Assembly (NCBI RefSeq): GCF_001647715.1
Contig: NZ_CP015600.1
Span: 4,092,001-4,156,000 of the forward strand
DNA length: 64,000 bases
From: Pseudomonas antarctica
GTDB lineage: Bacteria; Pseudomonadota; Gammaproteobacteria; Pseudomonadales; Pseudomonadaceae
Direction: 5' to 3'
In this document: piece after piece, positions 57,955 to 64,000 of the stretch
How the letters are laid out: each line of letters begins with the position of its first letter
Position numbering within the stretch: the stretch's first letter is position 1
Program-made: the position numbers and the translations under genes
The notes under the pieces: model-generated
What the model was told of the DNA's origin: nothing
The model's database searches: none
Seen by the model: only the letters and a program-made list of their open reading frames with translations

Positions 57955-57974
57955 GACTACACCGGATAACCCTC

Positions 57975-58706
57975 ATGCTGCCTCGTTCTATCGCCGCATG
58001 CCTGGGGCTGCTGGGCATGCTTATGGCTACCCAGGCCGCCGCCAGCATTTCACTGAATGCCACCCGTATCGTATTCGATGGCGACCACAAGGAAGCCAAC
58101 ATCACCGTGCGCAACGGTAACCAGGATGTGTTGATTCAATCCTGGGTCGACATGAACGATTCCAGCGGCAGCCGTGCACCATTTGCCGTCACCCCGCCAC
58201 TGGCGCGGGTATTCGCCAAGGAACAACAACTGCTGCGCATTCTGTACGAAGGCACCGGCATGCCCACGAACCGTGAGTCGGTGGTGTGGCTTAACGTGCA
58301 GGAAATCCCCAAGGCCAGCGAAACCGAGAACACCTTGCAGTTGGCCATCCGCCAACGCATCAAGATTTTTTACCGCCCTGCCGGCCTCACCGGCAGCGCG
58401 CTGCAAGCGCCTGCACAGCTTGAATGGACGCTGGCCAAACACGGCAGCCAAACGCTGTTGCAGGTGAAAAACCCGACGCTGTACCACGTGTCCATGGCCG
58501 ACATCAAAGTGCAGGCGCAACTGGCCAGCGACTCCACCATGATTGCGCCCGGCGAGGAAAAACAGTTCCCGCTCAGCGCGCCAATCGCCAGCGGCCCAGT
58601 GCAGTTGTCGTTTTCCAGCATCAATGACTACGGCGCGCAGAACCACTACACCGCCGCTTTGTCAGGCGTCGCTTCGCACGCTACTGAAGCGCGCCTCAAA
58701 CCCTAA
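57975..58706 (+). CDS. Periplasmic fimbrial chaperone (PapD-like), second copy
   Basis: 243 residues with a signal peptide ending AAA/S. Conserved chaperone strands: NATRIVFDGDHKEANITVRN, RESVVWLNVQEIPK and IRQRIKIFYRPAGL. It would hold the major pilin for delivery to the usher encoded next. It is clearly homologous to the chaperone at 47447 but diverged, so each probably serves its own subunit. Confidence 0.9.
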   Translation: MLPRSIAACLGLLGMLMATQAAASISLNATRIVFDGDHKEANITVRNGNQDVLIQSWVDMNDSSGSRAPFAVTPPLARVFAKEQQLLRILYEGTGMPTNRESVVWLNVQEIPKASETENTLQLAIRQRIKIFYRPAGLTGSALQAPAQLEWTLAKHGSQTLLQVKNPTLYHVSMADIKVQAQLASDSTMIAPGEEKQFPLSAPIASGPVQLSFSSINDYGAQNHYTAALSGVASHATEARLKP

Positions 58707-58791
58707 GCCTTTTCTCTAACCCACAGGCTCACTTCGCGTGCGTGTTTGCGTGCCCGGCTGTTCGCCAATCAGGGATGTCACAGGTCTTCGC

Positions 58792-61302
58792 ATGTCTTTT
58801 CTTTCCAGCAACAGGCCCGCACGGGGCGCACTGAAGTTGAAGACGCTGTCGCTTGCGATCGCCGCCAGCCTGCCCGTGTGGGTCATGGCCGATGAGGCTG
58901 CGGAAACCTTCAACACCACCTTCCTGCAAGGCTCGCAGTCGCCGGTCGACTTGCAGCAATTGCTCTCGGCCAACAGCGTACTGCCGGGTAATTACCGGGT
59001 GGATCTGTACAGCAACGAGGTACTGGTGGGCCGGCGCGATATCGATTTCAAGCGCAACCCGAAAAACGGTCGCGTCGAGGCCTGTCTCACCCTCGACCTG
59101 CTCAAGCAGTTGGGTATCGACATGACCCGTTTGCAGGCCGAAGGCAAACTCGACCCGCAGCAGCCACAGGAATGCTACGCCCTCGCCGAGATGATTGAAG
59201 ACGCCAGTGTGCGCTACGACAGCAGCCGCCTGCGCCTGCTCGCAAGCATTCCGCAAGTGGCCATGCAGCGCGGCCTGCGCGGTTATGTTGACCCGCAGTT
59301 GTGGGACGACGGCGTACCCGCTGCGTTCATCAACTACCAGCTCAACAGCAGCCGCACGGCCGGTGACTATAAAACCCGCATCGCCAATAACCTCGGCCTG
59401 CGCAACGGCATCAACCTGGGTGCCTGGCGCTTGCGCAACGAATCGAACATGAGTAACGGCACCGGGCGCTCGAACACCTTCACCAGCAACCGCACCTACT
59501 TGCAGCATGACGTGACCGCGATCAAGGGCCAGTTCAGCGCCGGTGAGATCTTCTCCGACACCGACTTGTTCGACAGCGTGCGTTATCGCGGCCTGAAACT
59601 CGCCTCCGATGACGGCATGCGGGCCGACAGCGAACGCGGCTACGCGCCGGTAATTCGTGGTGTGGCGCAGACCAATGCCACCGTAGAGATCCGCCAGAAC
59701 GACTACATCCTCTACACCGCCAACGTTGCGCCCGGCCCGTTCGAGATCAACGACATCTACCCCAGCGGCTCTAACGGCGACCTGCAAATCACCGTCATCG
59801 AAGCCGACGGCAGCCGTCGCGTGACGATGCAGGCATTTTCCAGCCTGCCGATCATGGTCCGTGAAGGCCAGGTCAAATACAGCGTCTCGGCGGGCACCTT
59901 CAAAAGCAACGCCGATGGCCTGGCGAGCCCGCAATTTATCAGCAGCACCCTGGCGTACGGCTTGACCAGCAACCTCAGCGGCATTGTCGGACTGCAAGCC
60001 AGTGACGACTACAGCGCCCTGTCGATCGGCGCCGGCAAGAACACCTCGTTCGGCGCCTTCTCCCTGGATACCACCCATTCGTCCAGCAAGGCGCGAGGGC
60101 AAACCACCCAGGGCAGCAGCGTGCGTGCCTTGTACGCCAAGACCTTTGCCGGCACGGACACCAACTTCACCCTGGCCGCCTACCGCTACTCCACCGAGGG
60201 CTACCGCACGCTCACCGACCATGTGGAAGACAGGAGCGAAGACGTGCGCGTGCGCACCGGGCATTCGAAAACCCGCACCGACCTGACCATCAACCAGAGC
60301 CTGGGGCGCAACAATGCGCTCGGCAGCCTGTATGTGAATGCCAGCGACCAGCGTTACTGGAACCGCGGCGGGTCGCAGAGTCTATCCGCCGGCTACACCG
60401 GCAACTGGGGCGACCTGAGCTACAACGTTGGCGTGACGCGCACCAAGCAAATCGTCACCTGGGGCGAGCCCAGCAGTGACACGCAGGTGAACCTGTCCAT
60501 CTCGTTCCCGCTGGGCAGCCAGGCCCGCGCCCCCCGGGCGTTTGTCACCACCAGCCATCAGCATGGCGACACCACGACGCAAGCGGGTATCAACGGCTAC
60601 GTCGCCGATGCCAGCGACACGTTCTATTCGGTGCAGGCGGGCCATAGCGACACCAGCGGTGATTCCGGTTCGGTGAATATCAACAGCCGCACCTCAGTGG
60701 CGGATGTCAGCGTTGGCTACAGCCAGGGCCAGGGCTACAACTCGCAGAACCTCAACCTTGCCGGTTCCGTGGTGGCCCATGCGGGCGGCGTCAACCTGGG
60801 ACAAACCGTCAGTGAGACCTTCGCTCTGGCCGAGGTGCCGGGCATCGCCGGGGCGAAGATCAGCAGCTACAGCGGCGTCGAAACCGGCTACAACGGCTAT
60901 GCAGTGATCCCAACGGCCCAACCTTACCGGGTGAACTGGATCAGCCTGGACACCCGCGACCTGGGCGGCGATGTGGAAATTACCAACGCCACCCAGCAAC
61001 TGGTACCGCGCCGCGGCGCCGTCGTGGTGGCGCATTACAGTGGCAGCACTGGACGGCGGGTGCTGTTTGAGTTGTTTGATGCACAGCATAAGCCGCTGTC
61101 GTTTGGGGCTTCGCTGGAGGACGCCAATGGCAAGCAACTGGCGATTGCTGATCCGAATGGGAATGCGCTGGCGTTGGTGGAACAGGATCAGGGCACGTTG
61201 ATCATCAAGTGGGGCGAGCAACAATGCAACGCAACCTATGCGCTGCCGCCGCAGAACAAAGCGCTGAACTATGAGCGTCAGGCGCTGGTATGCGCGCCTT
61301 GA
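58792..61302 (+). CDS. Outer-membrane fimbrial usher
   Basis: 836 residues from ATG 58792 (GTG-started extension to 58738 not needed). Signal peptide, N-terminal chaperone-binding domain (FNTTFLQGSQSPVDLQQLLSANSVLPG), then the long beta-barrel with the plug (GVAQTNATVEIRQNDYILYTANVAPGPFEINDIYPSGSNGDLQITV contains the well-conserved usher signature), and C-terminal domains ending in Cys-containing QCNATYALP. Complete family length. It assembles and secretes the fimbria. Confidence 0.93.
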   Translation: MSFLSSNRPARGALKLKTLSLAIAASLPVWVMADEAAETFNTTFLQGSQSPVDLQQLLSANSVLPGNYRVDLYSNEVLVGRRDIDFKRNPKNGRVEACLTLDLLKQLGIDMTRLQAEGKLDPQQPQECYALAEMIEDASVRYDSSRLRLLASIPQVAMQRGLRGYVDPQLWDDGVPAAFINYQLNSSRTAGDYKTRIANNLGLRNGINLGAWRLRNESNMSNGTGRSNTFTSNRTYLQHDVTAIKGQFSAGEIFSDTDLFDSVRYRGLKLASDDGMRADSERGYAPVIRGVAQTNATVEIRQNDYILYTANVAPGPFEINDIYPSGSNGDLQITVIEADGSRRVTMQAFSSLPIMVREGQVKYSVSAGTFKSNADGLASPQFISSTLAYGLTSNLSGIVGLQASDDYSALSIGAGKNTSFGAFSLDTTHSSSKARGQTTQGSSVRALYAKTFAGTDTNFTLAAYRYSTEGYRTLTDHVEDRSEDVRVRTGHSKTRTDLTINQSLGRNNALGSLYVNASDQRYWNRGGSQSLSAGYTGNWGDLSYNVGVTRTKQIVTWGEPSSDTQVNLSISFPLGSQARAPRAFVTTSHQHGDTTTQAGINGYVADASDTFYSVQAGHSDTSGDSGSVNINSRTSVADVSVGYSQGQGYNSQNLNLAGSVVAHAGGVNLGQTVSETFALAEVPGIAGAKISSYSGVETGYNGYAVIPTAQPYRVNWISLDTRDLGGDVEITNATQQLVPRRGAVVVAHYSGSTGRRVLFELFDAQHKPLSFGASLEDANGKQLAIADPNGNALALVEQDQGTLIIKWGEQQCNATYALPPQNKALNYERQALVCAP

Positions 61303-61333
61303 TTGTGGGGGCGATTAGGCTAAGGTGCTGCCA

Positions 61334-62197
61334 ATGCGCCTTCCTCTTCGAGACTTGCCCATGCGTAAGCTGTTATTCGCCAGTGTCTGCCTGCTGACCA
61401 CTGCCCTGTCGGGCTGCCAGCAGACCCCACCGGCCAACGACCAACTCGACGCCGTGCTCTGGACCCAAACCTCCATTGAGCACGAGCTGATCTACCGTCA
61501 ACTGTTTGCCAACGCCACCCGCCAGCTCGATGTGGCCCTGGCCGACCCAACCTGGGATGCCCTGCCCTTCCCGCCACGCAATTTGAACGGGCTACCTGCG
61601 GCCGTGGTGGTCGATATCGACGAAACGCTGCTGGACAACGTGCCGCTCAATGCACGTGACATCATCCATAACCAAGTGTATTCCTACGACCGATGGAACA
61701 CCTGGGTCGACCAGGCCAGTGCCCAGGCATTGCCGGGAGCGGTGGCGTTCCTGCAAGCCGCCCAGCAAAAAGGCATCAAGGTTTACTACCTCACTAATCG
61801 CGAACACAGCCAGGTCGCAGCCACCGTCGCCAACCTGCGCCTGCGCGGCTTTCCAGTAAGCAGCGACGAACAAGTCCTGGCCGCCAGCACACCCACCGGT
61901 CATTGCGAAAGCGCCGGTTACGGCAAGACTTGCCGCCGCCAGTGGGTCGCCAGCCATGCCCGTGTATTGCTGATGGCAGGTGACTCGCTGGGGGATTTCG
62001 TGCAAGCCGAACACAACACCCTCGCCGCCCAACGCAAGGCGGTGGAGCCCTATGTGAGCTGGCTGGGGCAACGCTGGTTTTTGCTGCCGAATCCGAGTTA
62101 TGGCAACTGGTACAGCGCGCCGTATGGGGATAATGAAAAGTTGCCGTTTGAGCAGAAGCGCAAGCTCAAGCAGCAGGCGTTGCAGCTGGAGGAGTAA
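61334..62197 (+). CDS. HAD-type acid phosphatase lipoprotein (class B/C, e(P4)-like)
   Basis: 287 residues from ATG 61334 (AAGG about 8 nt upstream) or 278 from ATG 61361. Lipobox LSGC shortly after a hydrophobic stretch; HAD motif VVDIDETLLDN with the nucleophile Asp and general acid Asp, then LTNRE (motif II) and AGDSLGDF (motif IV). Members hydrolyse nucleoside monophosphates in the periplasm or outer membrane. Stand-alone gene after the fimbrial usher. Confidence 0.88.
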   Translation: MRLPLRDLPMRKLLFASVCLLTTALSGCQQTPPANDQLDAVLWTQTSIEHELIYRQLFANATRQLDVALADPTWDALPFPPRNLNGLPAAVVVDIDETLLDNVPLNARDIIHNQVYSYDRWNTWVDQASAQALPGAVAFLQAAQQKGIKVYYLTNREHSQVAATVANLRLRGFPVSSDEQVLAASTPTGHCESAGYGKTCRRQWVASHARVLLMAGDSLGDFVQAEHNTLAAQRKAVEPYVSWLGQRWFLLPNPSYGNWYSAPYGDNEKLPFEQKRKLKQQALQLEE

Positions 62198-62214
62198 GGG
62201 GTTGGCTGGGACTC

Positions 62215-62310
62215 AGGCTTTGATGTTCTGCCGGATGTTCCAGCCAAACTTTACCGGCCCACCGTCCTTGCCACCGTCGGCCTTCTGCGGCTGGTAGCTC
62301 CGGCGCAGCG
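62215..62310 (-). pseudogene. 3' remnant of an hcp (type VI secretion tube protein) gene
   Basis: In the 287-bp gap the minus strand reads SYQPQKADGGKDGG, then PVKFGWNIRQNIKA and a stop (62215-62217). This is the C-terminal end of an Hcp/EvpC-family protein. Upstream the frame meets a stop and no further Hcp-like sequence is seen. Either the rest was deleted or this is an orphan end left by recombination. No other T6SS gene is in the window. Confidence 0.65.
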
Positions 62311-62484
62311 CATTATCAAGTCAGGGCTCGATTTACCCGGCGGTTTTTCAAGTTATGTAGGCCTCTTATAGTTATCAGAACTATTGATCATCCAAAACGC
62401 TGTATTCAACGTTTGCATACCCCTTAAGCCCAAGTCACTGACACAACCCTTGCTTAACACCACTGCTGCGATGCAGCCGGGCAG

Positions 62485-63411
62485 TTATCGACAATGACCG
62501 TTTTTTTGCCCAACAGGCGCGAAGCCATACAAAGCCTCGGGGTTGCTCACTAGAATCGCCTGGCGTGTGGCCTGGTCCGGTGCCCAGCCAGCCAGCAGAT
62601 CAAGCAAGTGGCCATCGTTTGGCATCGCCCCCCGAATATGGGGGTGTGGCCAGTCCGACCCCCAAACCAAGCGCTGCGGGTTGGCTTGCACCAGCGCTTC
62701 GGCCAACGGCTGAACATCGGAGTACGGCGGATGATTCTGACGGGTAAGGCGATAGGCACCGGACAACTTGACCCAGGCCCGACCCGTGTCGAGCAGACGC
62801 AGGAGGTTTTGGAAGCTCGGATGAGCGGCGCCCTTCTCGGCATTAAAATGGCCCATGTGATCGATCACTACCGGAACCGCCAGGTTACCCAAGCGATGGG
62901 TAAGCCGAGGAAATGTAGAGATGTCGATCAAGCATTGCAGATGCCAGTTGCGCTCGGCCAGGCGCGACGCCAGATGCACGACATCGGCCCAGGCGATCCC
63001 CCCCTCGAACAGCAAGTTCAGGCGCACACCGCAGAACCCAATGCGCCCCAACCGGTCGAGTTCGACATCCGTCACATTCCCCCTCACTACGGCAACGCCC
63101 CTGTAATCAAGCCCTTTTCCGCGCAAGGACACCAGTGCGTTTGCCTGGGCGCTGTTGTCATCACCGTAGACACTCGGCTGCACCAATACGCCACGGGCAA
63201 TGCCGAGAGTGCGATGCATGGCGCAATAGGCTTCCAGCAAGGCGGGTGGTGGGGTGTAGCTGCGCGGCTGATGAAAAGGGAAAGCGCGCGGGTCAAGAAA
63301 GACGTGCGCATGGCAGTCCACGGCCCCGGCGGGCAAGGTAAACGTTGGAGGGCGCGGTGTCGGATCGGCAGGCGCGCACGTGCTGGGTTCGTCAGGTGGG
63401 GCTTTCATCAC
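62485..63411 (-). CDS. Amidohydrolase-2 family hydrolase (lactonase-like)
   Basis: 308 residues, TIM-barrel metal-dependent hydrolase of the amidohydrolase-2 (COG3618) family, which includes 2-pyrone-4,6-dicarboxylate and other lactone hydrolases. Signature VDCHAHVF near the N-terminus (metal His pair), IDHMGHF in the middle, and LVWGSDWPHPH near the C-terminus (catalytic Asp). ATG 63411 or the next Met starts the protein. Substrate not determinable; the neighbouring alpha/beta hydrolase may belong to the same unit. Confidence 0.85.
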   Translation of the reverse strand: MMKAPPDEPSTCAPADPTPRPPTFTLPAGAVDCHAHVFLDPRAFPFHQPRSYTPPPALLEAYCAMHRTLGIARGVLVQPSVYGDDNSAQANALVSLRGKGLDYRGVAVVRGNVTDVELDRLGRIGFCGVRLNLLFEGGIAWADVVHLASRLAERNWHLQCLIDISTFPRLTHRLGNLAVPVVIDHMGHFNAEKGAAHPSFQNLLRLLDTGRAWVKLSGAYRLTRQNHPPYSDVQPLAEALVQANPQRLVWGSDWPHPHIRGAMPNDGHLLDLLAGWAPDQATRQAILVSNPEALYGFAPVGQKNGHCR

Positions 63412-63482
63412 TCGCCTCTCGTTCGGCCACGGTTGCAGGTAAAAATACGGCCCGAAGCTTGAGCCCCGGGCCTATTCCCGAC

Positions 63483-64000
63483 TCAGGCGAAATGCTCGTC
63501 CAACCACTGGGCAATGCGAGCGGAAAACACCTGGAACTTAGGATCTTCATCCAACATCCATTCGGTGTGACCGGCATCAGGTAGCAGGAACAGGGACTTC
63601 GGACCTGGGTAGCGCGCAAACAGCGAGCGTGCCTCTTCGACTGGGTGCAGATTGTTCTCGGCACCGTGAGCGATCAGCAACGGTGTGCCGGCAAAACGTT
63701 CGTCGATATGCGCTTCAGGGGTGAAAGCAATCAGTGAATCAGCAAATTCAAAATCCGAAGTCACCCCATAGTCCGGGTTCTTGCGTAATACAGTGTCGAC
63801 ATAGACACGGGACTTTTCATCCAGTGGATAAATAGCGAACGGGTCGATGCCTTTAGCGTCGCCACCCTTGGCCAGCCGCAGGCGCTCGGCGTTCATGAAG
63901 TCACGGAATGCTTTCCAGCCTTCGCCGCCGCGCAGGGCTTTTTGTACCCGTACGGCGTCGAAGAAACCATTCATCGCGATCAGACCGTCGATCAAACCCT
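63483..64000 (-). CDS. Alpha/beta-hydrolase fold protein (5'-truncated by window edge)
   Basis: At least 170 C-terminal residues; the frame remains open to the window end, so the start and the nucleophile elbow lie outside. Visible: the acid segment TPLLIAHGAENNLHPVEEARSLF and the late catalytic His region LPDAGHTEWML, both as in DLH/X-Pro-like alpha/beta hydrolases. A cap region with helices lies between. Function unknown. Confidence 0.75.
   Translation of the reverse strand, partial: GLIDGLIAMNGFFDAVRVQKALRGGEGWKAFRDFMNAERLRLAKGGDAKGIDPFAIYPLDEKSRVYVDTVLRKNPDYGVTSDFEFADSLIAFTPEAHIDERFAGTPLLIAHGAENNLHPVEEARSLFARYPGPKSLFLLPDAGHTEWMLDEDPKFQVFSARIAQWLDEHFA

Noticed and set aside
58729..60264. 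511-codon minus-strand frame opposite the usher gene
   Set aside because: Antisense shadow; the usher on the plus strand has full-length family motifs.

Overview
The window reads as a chromosome segment of a Pseudomonas of the P. fluorescens group. The evidence is high-GC Pseudomonas codon use, Pseudomonas REP doublets (22687-22775, 45258-45347), a bimodular lipopeptide NRPS flanked by luxR and nodT genes as in viscosin/massetolide producers, and a complete homoprotocatechuate (hpa) pathway. No rRNA, tRNA, CRISPR array or intact insertion sequence was seen. All names rest on motif reading and family knowledge, without database searches.

Layout. (1) 1-4700, minus strand: an AT-rich operon with the gene order of the microcin B17 locus: Gly/Cys-rich precursor, McbB-like, McbC-like, McbD-like (YcaO), membrane export protein, ABC ATPase (cut by the left edge). 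It is a candidate linear azol(in)e-containing peptide system with a core peptide unlike microcin B17, and the most novel item here. (2) 5552-14572: a C-A-T-C-A-T NRPS (predicted Leu, then Glu/Gln-like; no thioesterase) with divergent luxR-nodT, which looks like the viscA/massA part of a split viscosin-type assembly line. (3) 14499-23227: hpaA / hpaG1-G2-E-D-F-X-H-I / hpaR, meta-cleavage of 3,4-dihydroxyphenylacetate. (4) 23436-35681: a tyramine-type upper pathway (FAD amine oxidase-like, cupin, MoaF-like, two SDRs, FeaR-like regulator, amino-acid permease, porin, two-component flavin monooxygenase, aldehyde dehydrogenase). Regions 3 and 4 together form one aromatic-amine catabolic unit, linked by four copies of a 14-bp palindrome. 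(5) 35656-46711: mixed metabolic and regulatory genes (RidA-like pseudogene, flavin-binding protein, three LysR, GST, idonate/gluconate dehydrogenases with their LysR, FetAB-like transporter, aldo/keto reductase, DUF1835 protein).

(6) 46719-61302: a chaperone-usher fimbrial locus. The chaperone plus tip-adhesin pair is separated from the pilin-chaperone-usher operon by a four-gene phosphorelay/c-di-GMP module (hybrid kinase, EAL response regulator, hybrid kinase with HPt, RcsB-like regulator), an arrangement related to the Pvr/Rcs-CupD and Roc-Cup systems of P. aeruginosa. Four RcsB-box-like palindromes lie in front of the three transcription units. (7) 61334-64000: an acid phosphatase lipoprotein, a 3' remnant of an hcp gene, an amidohydrolase and an alpha/beta hydrolase cut by the right edge.
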